A stretch of DNA of 64,000 nucleotides from Candidatus Obscuribacterales bacterium (GCA_019747875.1 JAIEQI010000006.1:1-64000); one strand, 5' to 3'; numbered from the stretch's first letter, positions 18,171 to 27,495 are shown. The notes: generated by a model from the sequence alone, not told the origin. Program-made: numbers and translations.

Positions 18171-20792
18171 ATGCAAAAAAGCAGATTATCAAAAGGTGGT
18201 GCGCTGGTCGTAGTATTGATCAGTGCGCTTGTTCTAGTAATCCTGGGCGTTGGATTTATATTCTTTAGCAAGATCTTCGGTGGCGGCAGAGAGATGCAAA
18301 ATGCCGTCGACTCGGGATCTCTCAACGCCGCGAAAACCGCTTTAATAAGACCCGGGACAAATGCGCAGTCCGGGGATAAAGATGAAACTCAGTTCTTAGG
18401 ATTTGAGAATCCCGGTCAGAACCCAGACTTCTCTCTGGGTAACATCAATAGAGTTTGGGGACAAGCTCTCTTGGTCTCTCTCAACTTCAAAGCAATGGAA
18501 GCTGAGGGAACTTCTACTACTGAGGCAAACACAAACGCCAACCTGACAGTAGCAGCAGCCAAGAGAATCAATGACAGGGTTGCAGCAGCTTTGCGCCCAG
18601 TCAATGCACTCCCTCCAAGCGATTTACAATCAGCATTCCTAAACACATCGAACAGCAATACGCTCAAGATGGTCTCCTCGAACTCCAATGATCAATTGCA
18701 GATCTCCAATGGAGCTCAAGTAGGATTCCAGGACGCAAAAGGTCAATCGAATATTGCTGCTCCAGACGCAATGATGGCAAACATTGTTGACGCAGAAGAT
18801 CTCACAGCGTTGCAAACAACACTGACAAAGATTTCTGCTGGCTCAACTGCATTCTCGGGACAAGCTATCAGCAGAACTGACGGCAGTCGCTTCAATGCAA
18901 ATGGACGTTTGCTCAACGGCTATCAGGACATCGAAATCGACGAACAAAAGAAGATTTACTTCGTCCCATTGCGACCAGAAGCCAAGCCTCACATGCTATC
19001 TGGCACTGAGTTCAATGCCACGAAGCCATCTCAATTGACCGCAACCGACAATCCGGTCAACAACTCTTTCTTCACCAAAGGAAAGATGAAAGAAGAGAAG
19101 AGCGCTCAGATGCTCGACTTCGCAGCTATTGCACTAGCTGAGCCTGTCGATCCTGCGTTCTCCTTGTCCATTCCTCGTGGTTTCGTTAAGGTCAAGAACT
19201 GGAAAGGTTTCTCAACCACCTCCACGATGTTGGACCACTTCACAAATAACGATCGTTTGAAGTACAACAACGGAGCTAATCGCGGTATGCACGCCGCTGA
19301 GTATGCCAACCACCAGTTGTTGATGGCTCGCTCGAGCTACAGAGGACCAAACCACGCATCGCAAGATCCGTTTGCAACAGAAATGGGTAACCCATACTTC
19401 GGTCTTGCTGCTAAGCCAAGTGGCCAGCCTCTAACAAATGCCGATGGCGCACCGATCTATGGTCGTGAATCACAGGTCCAAGAGTTGATCAACATCAACG
19501 ATGCCAAAGCTGCCGGTCAAGATCCTCCGGACGGCTTGGTTGCACCATCTGATGAAGACAAGCAGTGCGGTGGACGTTTTGCAACTCCATTGCCTGACAC
19601 AATCAAGTGCTCTGATATCAGACACGGCAAAGATGGATTCAGCATCGAGCCAGCCGAAGTCAGCGTATCTGTAAACGGAGACGGTGAAGTTGTAGCAACC
19701 AACCCAGGTCAACAATCAGCATTGTCGACCGCGATTGTTGCTCACATTATCGAGCAAGTTCATGACACTGAAGATGCATTCGGTTCTGACATCCACCCAC
19801 ACATCTGGTCAATCGATCCGCAGAAAGTTACACCGCAACAGCAACAAGTTGCTAACTTTATGAGAACGAGTGACAATCCGAACGATCCATATGCATGGCT
19901 CTATACAGGTCAGCTAATTATGGACGACAACCTCGGAAAGAATCACATGAGCCGTGGTGGTGTTCAAACTCAAAGCCCGATTGCCTTCGGTCGCGCCGGT
20001 ACCATTTGGGAATACCTTGAGGACAAGGAACCAGGTGTAGGAACTTCAAACCTGCAAGATAAGGTTCTCAACAGAATTGCCCAACGTGTTCTCGAAATCA
20101 AACCAGATTTCGGTGGCGGCAACGTCAGAGGCGAACTCGAAACTCTGTTGAAGTCAGCGACACTTGATATGAATCAAGACGCTTACATCTTCATGGACAA
20201 CGCTGACCATACAATGAAGATCGGGGTCGTTCAAGGTGACAGCACCAACCACGTAAGTGGTGCTCAATTGCCTGACTGGCTCAAGGCCGAAATTCAAGCT
20301 CTCGGTGAAAGCATCGATGGTGATGGTTTGAAAGATGGCAAGCACCCAGAACAACTCGGTAAGACCGTGTTCTATGGACCTCGCCGTTCGATCACTACAC
20401 AACCCGATCCGCTATCAGAAAAAGTGGAAAACGTGCCTGGTGACTGGGGCTATCCAGTTCCTTACACCAATGCAGACAATCCGCCTCCTGGAGCGCAGAT
20501 GGTTGAAATCCAGTTGAGCAACAAGTTTGTCTTCCGCCCATGCACCGGCTATCAAGGACAACTCGCTGTTCTCGAACTTAAATCGTTCATCCACAATCCT
20601 GGCTGCCCACCGGTCGATTACTCGGCTAGCCCGCCGACATTCCCGGAAGAGTGCCCATGCACCAACTTCCCGGTTAACTCGATTCCGGAACCACAACCAA
20701 ACGATCCAAACATGCCGAATGGTTGGACAAGAGGTCCAGGTGTCCCGACTGATACAGTGCTTCCGAACTGCTCGCACACAGGAGCCTGTTAA
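18171..20792 (+). CDS. Large TadG-like/pilin-like exported protein
   Basis: The N-terminus (KGGALVVVLISALVLVILGVGFIFF) is a short basic leader plus one long hydrophobic helix. It is followed by GGGREMQNAVDSGSLNAAKTAL, matching the NAVDAAALAAA region of TadG-like proteins. About 820 exported residues follow, Asn/Gln/Ser/Pro-rich, with no recognised enzymatic domain. They end in a Pro/Cys-rich tail (CPPVD, CPC, CSHTGAC). The cysteines could cross-link the protein at the surface. It is the first gene of a tight set with 20845 and 21415. A surface fibre or adhesin role is inferred from the pilin-like start and composition. Confidence 0.72.
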   Translation: MQKSRLSKGGALVVVLISALVLVILGVGFIFFSKIFGGGREMQNAVDSGSLNAAKTALIRPGTNAQSGDKDETQFLGFENPGQNPDFSLGNINRVWGQALLVSLNFKAMEAEGTSTTEANTNANLTVAAAKRINDRVAAALRPVNALPPSDLQSAFLNTSNSNTLKMVSSNSNDQLQISNGAQVGFQDAKGQSNIAAPDAMMANIVDAEDLTALQTTLTKISAGSTAFSGQAISRTDGSRFNANGRLLNGYQDIEIDEQKKIYFVPLRPEAKPHMLSGTEFNATKPSQLTATDNPVNNSFFTKGKMKEEKSAQMLDFAAIALAEPVDPAFSLSIPRGFVKVKNWKGFSTTSTMLDHFTNNDRLKYNNGANRGMHAAEYANHQLLMARSSYRGPNHASQDPFATEMGNPYFGLAAKPSGQPLTNADGAPIYGRESQVQELININDAKAAGQDPPDGLVAPSDEDKQCGGRFATPLPDTIKCSDIRHGKDGFSIEPAEVSVSVNGDGEVVATNPGQQSALSTAIVAHIIEQVHDTEDAFGSDIHPHIWSIDPQKVTPQQQQVANFMRTSDNPNDPYAWLYTGQLIMDDNLGKNHMSRGGVQTQSPIAFGRAGTIWEYLEDKEPGVGTSNLQDKVLNRIAQRVLEIKPDFGGGNVRGELETLLKSATLDMNQDAYIFMDNADHTMKIGVVQGDSTNHVSGAQLPDWLKAEIQALGESIDGDGLKDGKHPEQLGKTVFYGPRRSITTQPDPLSEKVENVPGDWGYPVPYTNADNPPPGAQMVEIQLSNKFVFRPCTGYQGQLAVLELKSFIHNPGCPPVDYSASPPTFPEECPCTNFPVNSIPEPQPNDPNMPNGWTRGPGVPTDTVLPNCSHTGAC

Positions 20793-20844
20793 ACGGGTAC
20801 AATATCACAGGTGAATCCCCTCATCTAACGAGAGAGAAAATCCT

Positions 20845-21408
20845 GTGAATACGCCAAAACAAATTAGAAGAGCTGGCGCATTGCTAATGAGCGTCAGCTC
20901 TTCTTTCTTCTTATTCTCGACTTTAGCCGTCGATGCTCACGATATCAAACGTCCGAAAATGACTCCGGCAATGATAGAGCAAAGAAACAAGATCAACGCA
21001 GAGAAGCAGCCGGTTGGCCATCAAACATTGAAAGAAATTCCTGGCGGTTTGCCAGGTCCGGTACTAACATCCGGAACAACTTTTGTTTCAGGGGCCATCA
21101 TCAAACGAGCCGATGGTGGCAAAACGACGCAGCTTAATTTCACAAGCAATCAAGATGCTCGAGAAATTATGGGATGGTATGAAAGATCATTACGCGGTGA
21201 CGGTTGGAAGGTGATGGAAACTGAAACCAAGACCGGTCAGCCTGGCTGGGTAATTGGCAGTAAGAGAGCTCGCACCTTTGTCAATGTTCACTTCACAACC
21301 AGTCTGGGATCTAAGAAAAACAAAGGTCTAAAGAAGAAAGGCTGTGACTACACAGTCACGATCAATCAGACCAAAAAAGCTTTGGAAGACCTTGGCCAGA
21401 AATCGTAG
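20845..21408 (+). CDS. Exported protein of unknown function
   Basis: GTG start with a GAGAGA ribosome site. A signal peptide (about residues 1-31) precedes a Pro-rich linker and a compact domain of about 110 residues (LNFTSNQDAREIMGWYERSLRGDGW). This domain resembles in style small periplasmic domains in which a helix with WYxxxLxxDGW precedes beta strands, but no named family can be assigned. It lies 52 bp after the large pilin-like protein and 6 bp before the TPR gene, so the three are probably co-transcribed. Confidence 0.72.
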   Translation: MNTPKQIRRAGALLMSVSSSFFLFSTLAVDAHDIKRPKMTPAMIEQRNKINAEKQPVGHQTLKEIPGGLPGPVLTSGTTFVSGAIIKRADGGKTTQLNFTSNQDAREIMGWYERSLRGDGWKVMETETKTGQPGWVIGSKRARTFVNVHFTTSLGSKKNKGLKKKGCDYTVTINQTKKALEDLGQKS

Positions 21409-21414
21409 AAAAGA

Positions 21415-22764
21415 ATGCTTCATCGATTTGCCTGTACCTTTCTTTCATTTAGCTTTCTAAGTTTCAGCATTCAGCATGCTTCGGCGGAAGTCGTGTCGCC
21501 CACGACAGCTGCACAACCTTCAACAGCAAATGCTGCTGTTGAATCAATGTCCTTCGATAAATTTCTCAAATATTTCTCTGGAATCCTCGATGTTGGTGGA
21601 AAACCGACATCGAAAGAGATCGAACGTTTGGTGCTGGAGACAAAGAAAGATCCCAAGAACAGTTACGGGCAATATATTCTGGGTCGTTACTACGAGAGTG
21701 TCAACTTCGGAACTTTGGCCGCACAGCAATATCAAAACGCTTTTGAGCTTGATCCGAAAAATAGCAAAGCGATGGTTTCCCTTGCAAGAGTGAAGCTTCG
21801 GCTGGGAGCTGAGGAGGAAAGTGAAAAGTTGATGGCTGACGCCATGAACAAGTTTCCAAACGATGTGGATGTGTTGGTTACTGCAGCTCTCTATATGCAG
21901 CGCAAAGGCGATTACAAATTAGCCGATGCTTGCTATTCCAAGGCTCTAAAACTGGCTCCGCCTACCTCTGAACTTCTCGGTGCACGTGCTGAGTTGTTGT
22001 ATCACCAGGGCGAGTATGTGGCAGCTCTGCGCGCATCGCAAGCCGCTCTTCGCATGAATCCCAAGAACCTTCTTGCAAAATCTGTCCGTGGTAAATGTCT
22101 TGCCCTTTCCCAGCAATACGATCGTGCGTATGAACCTCTGGCCAGCGCATATAACAATTTGCCGGTAAATGATGATATCGCTGCGATGTATGCCGATACT
22201 GCAGTGAAGTCGGGGCACTTTTTCGAGGCTCTTGAGCCGATGTTGGTTGCTATGTCGCTCTCCGTGAAAACAGCCCCAAAGCTTTTGTACTACAAAAAGC
22301 GCGTGGCGGGTTTGATTGCCAGTTTGACGCCTGAGCAGGTAAGTGAGCAAATTAAGGCAGCTGAGATGAAATTGCGTGGGGCCAAAGCCGGCAATTTCTT
22401 GTTCTTTTGTTTGGGTGATGTTTTTGATCGTATGCATCGCCCTGCCGATGCAATGATTTGTTATCAACGAGGTTTGCAGAAAGATCCAAACTACGCCCGT
22501 GGACATCTACGGCTTGGAATGGATTACGAAGACGTGTTGGGTGACTACGAAAACGCGCTCAAGTGCTACGAGAATGCCCTAATACTCTCTTCGCAAAAAG
22601 ATGATGAAATCAGGCTTCGCTGTTTGAGAATGCGCGCTCGTGTGGCGCAGGAAAAACGCGATGTCGCCTGGCTCATAAAAACGAACTCGAAAAGAGCTAA
22701 GGCGAGAAAATTGCGCCCAGCAATCAATCTTGAGTACGCCAGTTCACCTGGCGAGAACTCTTAG
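21415..22764 (+). CDS. Exported TPR protein
   Basis: Signal peptide (about residues 1-25, ending ASAE) and about nine TPR-type helix pairs, for example NSYGQYILGRYYESVNFG and ARGHLRLGMDYEDVLGDY. In Tad and other pilus clusters, TPR proteins such as TadD act as assembly factors. The position behind a pilin-like gene fits that role, but sequence alone does not prove it. Confidence 0.82.
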   Translation: MLHRFACTFLSFSFLSFSIQHASAEVVSPTTAAQPSTANAAVESMSFDKFLKYFSGILDVGGKPTSKEIERLVLETKKDPKNSYGQYILGRYYESVNFGTLAAQQYQNAFELDPKNSKAMVSLARVKLRLGAEEESEKLMADAMNKFPNDVDVLVTAALYMQRKGDYKLADACYSKALKLAPPTSELLGARAELLYHQGEYVAALRASQAALRMNPKNLLAKSVRGKCLALSQQYDRAYEPLASAYNNLPVNDDIAAMYADTAVKSGHFFEALEPMLVAMSLSVKTAPKLLYYKKRVAGLIASLTPEQVSEQIKAAEMKLRGAKAGNFLFFCLGDVFDRMHRPADAMICYQRGLQKDPNYARGHLRLGMDYEDVLGDYENALKCYENALILSSQKDDEIRLRCLRMRARVAQEKRDVAWLIKTNSKRAKARKLRPAINLEYASSPGENS

Positions 22765-22818
22765 GCTAAGCTGACTGCAGCCGCTCTCTAGTTTCGCAGG
22801 GCAATCATCTTGTTCTGA

Positions 22819-23262
22819 CTACCTGGCTTTCTGAGCCACTATAGGTAGCACGGACCTGGACGTGAAGTCCGCTGTTTGAGGTAGAAACGGAAAAGGCACA
22901 GGTAGTTTCACCGAGATACGAGTTGCCGCAACTATGTGTCCAGGATTTACATTGTCGTAATCGACGAAGCCTAACTCACCTGCAGGAGTCTTTCCTGCCG
23001 CATCCAGTGATTTGAGATCTGTGAGGATTCCGGTTTTTGAGGTGTCTAATTTTTGGAGGACCCGCTGTGCTGACGCTTTTGCTTCATCAGCCGTCGACTG
23101 GTTCGCCGCCGCACGAGCGGCCCTTGTGCAGAGGTCGTCGTTGATGTAGTTGGCTACTATCAATGTACCGATGTCCAACAAAAACAAAATAATAGGGATT
23201 ACGACCATAGTTCCGGCGACCATTTCTACGACGCTCTGACCGGCTCTTGTTCTCGTGCCCAT
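22819..23262 (-). CDS. TadE-like pilin-family protein
   Basis: AGQSVVEMVAGTMVVIPIILFLLDIG is the classical TadE N-terminus (Gly/Glu leader cleavage region and hydrophobic helix). It is followed by DDLCTRAARAAANQS, very like the TadE-like protein at 13420 (SACRDAARAAAQRS). Length (147) is normal for TadE. It is the last gene of a minus-strand run beginning with two metal-binding exported proteins. Confidence 0.85.
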   Translation of the reverse strand: MGTRTRAGQSVVEMVAGTMVVIPIILFLLDIGTLIVANYINDDLCTRAARAAANQSTADEAKASAQRVLQKLDTSKTGILTDLKSLDAAGKTPAGELGFVDYDNVNPGHIVAATRISVKLPVPFPFLPQTADFTSRSVLPIVAQKAR

Positions 23263-23285
23263 GTCTCTTATCCTCTCTGATTTAC

Positions 23286-23810
23286 TTATTGTTCGATTAA
23301 TCTTTCTTGCGTGTAAGTGAACGTCATTGGATCGTTCAGCCCAGGAACTCTCACCGGGAATGGGATGGTGAGGAATGGATCGCCGGTGATGGTTGTTTTT
23401 ACGTGCACGTATTGATCCGCATTTGCACCGGCGCCGTCGGTTGTGATTGTGATTACCGGATCGACGATCGGGGTCTTAATTTTGAAGAAGTGACCTAGTC
23501 CCTGGCTAGCCCATACTTCTTGAACGTTCTTAACGCGGGTTTGTCTTGCCCCATCGGCATTCGATACTGCTGTGCTTTCTGCCGCGCCTGTGCTTCCTCG
23601 GTTTGCCACAAGCGATGCTTCGCGCGTTTGTTCGGCGTTAAGAATCATTCCGCAGCCGTAAAGAGCGGCCATCGCAAGCAAATCTAACATCGGAAAGAAA
23701 ATAACGAGCAGAAAAAACATGAAGACCGGCACAAACTCTGAAGTCGTCTGTGCTTTTTTCGAACGATTTCTTCTACGCAAATCAGCCGATTGCATGGACA
23801 TGTCCCTCAC
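23286..23810 (-). CDS. TadE-like pilin-family protein
   Basis: Basic leader (RRRNRSKKAQTTSEF), a Glu just before a long hydrophobic helix (about residues 26-50) and then a beta-rich exported domain of about 120 residues. The Glu-plus-helix arrangement places it near TadE, though less typically than its neighbour at 22819. The GTG at 23810 overlaps the preceding stop (GTGA); ATG 23795 with GAGG nine bases upstream is an equally good start. Confidence 0.72.
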   Translation of the reverse strand: MRDMSMQSADLRRRNRSKKAQTTSEFVPVFMFFLLVIFFPMLDLLAMAALYGCGMILNAEQTREASLVANRGSTGAAESTAVSNADGARQTRVKNVQEVWASQGLGHFFKIKTPIVDPVITITTDGAGANADQYVHVKTTITGDPFLTIPFPVRVPGLNDPMTFTYTQERLIEQ

Positions 23811-24364
23811 TTCTTAGTTTTTCCATGGTCACCACAACACTTACCTTGCGAACTGGTCGAACTGCTAGACTTTGCTCCTTGTTTGGGAAGAGGTCCCAGC
23901 GCGAGCCCTTCTTTCTTTAGTTCTTCCCTATATTTCAAAAGAGCTGCCGTTGGCTTTGTCAAAGGATAAAGTTTGGCAAAAGCAGCATCTACCTCTTTTT
24001 GAATTTCACGGATCGTACGTTTTTTGGAACATAACTCGTCAGCTTTAATGGCTTCCTCTAAACAAATTTCGCAATACGCACCATGTGTCGAAACATAGCA
24101 ATCCATCAGGGATTCATGATTTTCTGCTTTATCGCACCCGCAGTAGCAAAAGAGCTTCCTAATAACTTCAGGGTGCTTTTGGGCCGATTCGTATCCCATT
24201 TTCATTGGGTAGGGAAATTTGTCTGGCGACAGTACCGGCTTTTGAACGTTTGCTGTTTTGTCGCTATCTGAAGAGGCAGTTACAGGTTGCAAAAACAGTA
24301 AAACGTAAGTTAGTAAGGCGAAAAGATGGAGCTTCCGAGCTTCGCCCTTTTGAAAGGTGCGCAT
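23807..24364 (-). CDS. PCYCGC-type exported Cys-rich protein
   Basis: A signal sequence (about residues 12-31) is followed by a domain with FCYCGCDKAENHESLMDC and, further on, AYCEICLEEA. This is the pattern of the PCYCGC-motif family, small exported proteins thought to bind a metal through the CYCGC cysteines; the first Pro of the motif is Phe here. A second CC pair lies near the C-terminus (GKCCGDHGK). A strong ribosome site (GGAGG) precedes it. It is co-transcribed with the His/Met-rich protein upstream. Copper handling is the likeliest role, inferred from the neighbours. Confidence 0.8.
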   Translation of the reverse strand: MRTFQKGEARKLHLFALLTYVLLFLQPVTASSDSDKTANVQKPVLSPDKFPYPMKMGYESAQKHPEVIRKLFCYCGCDKAENHESLMDCYVSTHGAYCEICLEEAIKADELCSKKRTIREIQKEVDAAFAKLYPLTKPTAALLKYREELKKEGLALGPLPKQGAKSSSSTSSQGKCCGDHGKTKK

Positions 24365-24389
24365 TTGTTATTCTGTCCTCCCCCTCCTG

Positions 24390-25322
24390 TTATGAATTTG
24401 GTTGCACGACAAGATCCCAGATCCCTATCACCATCTTATCTTTTATCTGGAATTGCATCCAGGCTCTGTATTTCCCTGGTTTGAGCACGGATGCTTTGAA
24501 AAGTATTGGTGATTTATATTTGACGCCTTCTGCCATTGTTAGAACGGGGTGAATGTGCAGGAATTGCGTCAGATCGTCGCTAATCATCACTCCATGTCCA
24601 CCAGCTCCCAAAAAGGAATCGACATAATCAATATCTTTTCCGTTCTTTTGGATGTTCACTTCCAAGCCCGTTTCAAGTTCTGCTTTCTCTGGAAAAAACG
24701 GCAATTTGAGAGTGTATCCATCAACTACTTTGTCGGAGCGATCCTCTTTGAGAACTGCTTTTGCTGTTTTGGCATTTCCAACTTGGAGGTCCTTCGCCAG
24801 TGTGTATTCACCATCGTCTTTGGGAGTGAATTGCATGTACATTTTGTATTGGCCGGCTTTTGGAAAAGTTGTCGTTACAGCCATTTTCCCGGGACCTTTG
24901 ATATCAGGGTGAATGTGCTGAAATTCCTTCAAGTCATTGCTAACAACGATTAGATGACACGGCTTTTCGTGAACGATGTCGAGATTTGTAAGTGGTTTAC
25001 CAGTTTTCTTCCAGGTAAAATCGAATTTTAGAGTTACCGGCTTATTAGGCTGCGGCACTGTGCTGGGACTTACTTTCCAAATGAACTCTTCGTTTGAAAT
25101 GATGGCGGTCGAACCGATGTAGCCTTGATGCTTTACGTTCTTTCGCATCATCGGACAATTTTTCATGTCCATACCGCTCATATCCATTTCTTTGGGTGCT
25201 GCGGTTTTCTTTGGACTGTCTACTTTACTGACTTTTATCGTGTTATCAGCCGAATAAGCTGCTCCCGTTGAAAGAGACATGAAAGCAAAAAGTAGACTCA
25301 AAGCTGTATATCGAATGTACAT
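24390..25322 (-). CDS. Exported His/Met-rich protein with two HIHP repeats
   Basis: Signal peptide, then a Met-rich stretch (MDMSGMDMKNCPMM, about residues 46-59) of the kind that binds copper or silver. Two related beta domains follow, each with a (V/I)SxDLxxFxHIHP motif and an aromatic/Met strand ending (YKMYMQF, YRAWMQF). The duplication is visible by eye. Proteins of this style occur next to copper export and cytochrome genes; a named family is not assigned. GGGGA precedes the ATG. It heads the operon that continues with the PCYCGC protein and two TadE-like proteins, divergent from the cytochrome genes. Confidence 0.8.
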   Translation of the reverse strand: MYIRYTALSLLFAFMSLSTGAAYSADNTIKVSKVDSPKKTAAPKEMDMSGMDMKNCPMMRKNVKHQGYIGSTAIISNEEFIWKVSPSTVPQPNKPVTLKFDFTWKKTGKPLTNLDIVHEKPCHLIVVSNDLKEFQHIHPDIKGPGKMAVTTTFPKAGQYKMYMQFTPKDDGEYTLAKDLQVGNAKTAKAVLKEDRSDKVVDGYTLKLPFFPEKAELETGLEVNIQKNGKDIDYVDSFLGAGGHGVMISDDLTQFLHIHPVLTMAEGVKYKSPILFKASVLKPGKYRAWMQFQIKDKMVIGIWDLVVQPNS

Positions 25323-25549
25323 ATAGTCCCCGTGCTCGAAAATCTGCTATGGATGCGATAAGTCGCTGGACAACTAACTGTCCCTAGCTTATTATTCCCC
25401 ATCTTAAGCACTCTTCTACGCTCTTATCAGTTCTTGTAAAAGCCTCTTGTGGAGCTATTTCGCCTCGGTGCTACAATTAGGCTGTTTTATTTGACACCGG
25501 ATAATCGCTGAAAAATAGCTTTGTCTGGACGATCGAGAACTTGTCAGCT

Positions 25550-26569
25550 ATGCAGCCGGAAAATAACGAGCAGCCGGAAAGCGTTGAGCAGTCTGACCAA
25601 TCAAAGGCAGGGCCTGACGCGGCGAAGACGAAGGATGCAAAGAAAGGGGGACTTTACCTCCCTTTTAACCGCATCCGCCTGAGCTCGTTTCTCGTCGTAG
25701 CTACATTTTTCGCCAGCATTTTCGTCACTGTGTTATTGCCAAGTGTTATGTTCCGCCCTGTCAGTACAGGGCGCGACAATAGGTACACTCCTAGCAGCGA
25801 TGGTGATCCCACACGCGGTCGACAAATATATATTAGAGAAGGCTGTGTTTATTGCCACAGCCAATATGTGCGCTTACAGGATCGCGGTCTTGGACCGCTT
25901 TCCAGGGCGGGGGACTTCGTTATTGAGACGCCTCATCAACTAGGCACGGCGCGAACCGGGCCTGATTTGACAAACGAAGGAATGCGCTTTGCAAATGGTT
26001 GGCAGCGCGCTCATTTGATTAATCCTCGGTCGGTGAAACCTGGCTCGATCATGCCAAGTTTTAGTTATTTGCCAAATAAGGATCTCGATGATTTGGTGGC
26101 CTACATTCAAACCTTGGGGAACAGGAGACGCACGACTAATCCGTTCGTAGCACCTGAGGAGTACGACAAGTATCTTGAAAAGAAACCCGACACAACCTCG
26201 GCCAGAGCAATACAGGTTGGGAAGGGATTGTATATGCAAAATTGTGCCGGCTGTCACGGATTCCGTGGAACCGGTAATGGCAGTGCATCGATTCAAATGG
26301 TGGTAAAGCCTTCTAACTTCACGCATGCGAAATATAATAATTTTTCGGACCTCTATTGGTTTTATAAAATCACCGAAGGCGTACCCGGATCAGGAATGCC
26401 GCGCTGGGGAGAAAATCTGAGTGAAGAGCAAAGATGGGAGCTGGTAGCATTTTTAAAAACTCTGCCAGATAAGACGCAGCGCGATCCTGTTGTAGAACGA
26501 CTAGAGACATTGCCCACTGAAATGAGGCATACTCATCAACAGTGGTATCCGGCGGTTCCCGACCAATGA
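25550..26569 (+). CDS. CcoO-like dihaem cytochrome c
   Basis: A cytoplasmic acidic N-terminus, one membrane anchor (about residues 42-66) and two c-type haem domains. The first (CVYCHSQYVRLQD, then GLGPLSRAGDFVIETPHQLGTARTGPDL) is a clear match to the CcoO/FixO subunit of cbb3 oxidase. The second (CAGCHG, about residue 232, Met ligand likely in GSGMPRWGE) is an ordinary class I cytochrome c. This looks like a CcoO domain fused to an extra haem domain; no CcoN catalytic subunit is in the window. The start is ambiguous between TTG 25541 and ATG 25550. Its stop overlaps the next gene's ATG. Confidence 0.85.
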   Translation: MQPENNEQPESVEQSDQSKAGPDAAKTKDAKKGGLYLPFNRIRLSSFLVVATFFASIFVTVLLPSVMFRPVSTGRDNRYTPSSDGDPTRGRQIYIREGCVYCHSQYVRLQDRGLGPLSRAGDFVIETPHQLGTARTGPDLTNEGMRFANGWQRAHLINPRSVKPGSIMPSFSYLPNKDLDDLVAYIQTLGNRRRTTNPFVAPEEYDKYLEKKPDTTSARAIQVGKGLYMQNCAGCHGFRGTGNGSASIQMVVKPSNFTHAKYNNFSDLYWFYKITEGVPGSGMPRWGENLSEEQRWELVAFLKTLPDKTQRDPVVERLETLPTEMRHTHQQWYPAVPDQ

Positions 26570-27495
26570 TGTGCTCAGGAAAACTTCAAACAATCTACTT
26601 TGCGATTTGCACAATCTTCGTTTTGTGTCTTGCTACAGCGTGCTCAGAGAACAAACCTGAGTATTCCAGTGGGTCTTCTTTTGCCGGTTCCAATCAGGCA
26701 AAAGTTGTAATCGTCTATCCAATGAAGAATCCATCGATTACAGAAGGACGCCAGCTCTGGGAGAAATTGAATTGTGCATCTTGCCATGGAGAAGACGGCA
26801 AGAGTACTAACGGAAAGTCCAAAGTCGATCTCTCAAGTGAGTTCTTCATATACAGAGAAACCCCAATTCGCGTTTATAAGATGCTTGCATATGAGCTACC
26901 AAAACAAGGACATCCTGAAATAAAGGAAAGTCCAGAGCGCCTATGGGATTTAATTTTCTATGCAAGATCCCTTGCTTGCCCGCCGTTTACTGAAGCGCAA
27001 CTAGCTCAGATGAAGCCATTTTTTAGCGCGAATTGTTCTGCTTGCCATGGACCTGAAGGTTATGGGGACGGACCACGAGCTACGGCCTTAAATCCTCGTC
27101 CTGCGAACTTTCATCAATACAATAGATTATTCGACCGCCAGGATTTCATGCTTTTCAATCACATTGCAAATGGTTTGTTTCCCTCAGCAATGCCTGCTTG
27201 GAGAGGTTACTCCGACCCAAACTTGAAGGTTGACGTCAACGATAAGTACATTAAGAAGTTGGTGGAATACGTTCGTCATTTCGCGGTGGACTCTGGGGAC
27301 AAGCCGCTCAAGTGGTGGGACGAGAAAGAAAATAGCGCGGCGCCAATTCTGGATCCGGCGCTCTTGCAGCAAGATCAGTGCTGTCCGAATCCTGCTGAAG
27401 ATGCGAAGGGGGCTAAGAGATCTGCCGAAACGAGCTTGAAATCTAAAGCGCCAGAGGCTCCACGAGCATCTGAAACGGACTCGGGCGCAAATTGA
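26566..27495 (+). CDS. Dihaem cytochrome c lipoprotein
   Basis: The start overlaps the preceding stop (ATGA), indicating translational coupling. A lipoprotein signal peptide ends in the lipobox LATAC (Cys 26). Two class I haem domains follow, CASCHGEDG (about 70) and CSACHGPEGYGDGP (about 157), with RPANF and AMPAWRGY providing probable distal elements. The tail is Ala/Lys/Pro-rich with one CC pair. It probably passes electrons to or from the CcoO-like cytochrome on the outer face of the inner membrane, or is anchored in the outer membrane. Confidence 0.85.
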   Translation: MMCSGKLQTIYFAICTIFVLCLATACSENKPEYSSGSSFAGSNQAKVVIVYPMKNPSITEGRQLWEKLNCASCHGEDGKSTNGKSKVDLSSEFFIYRETPIRVYKMLAYELPKQGHPEIKESPERLWDLIFYARSLACPPFTEAQLAQMKPFFSANCSACHGPEGYGDGPRATALNPRPANFHQYNRLFDRQDFMLFNHIANGLFPSAMPAWRGYSDPNLKVDVNDKYIKKLVEYVRHFAVDSGDKPLKWWDEKENSAAPILDPALLQQDQCCPNPAEDAKGAKRSAETSLKSKAPEAPRASETDSGAN

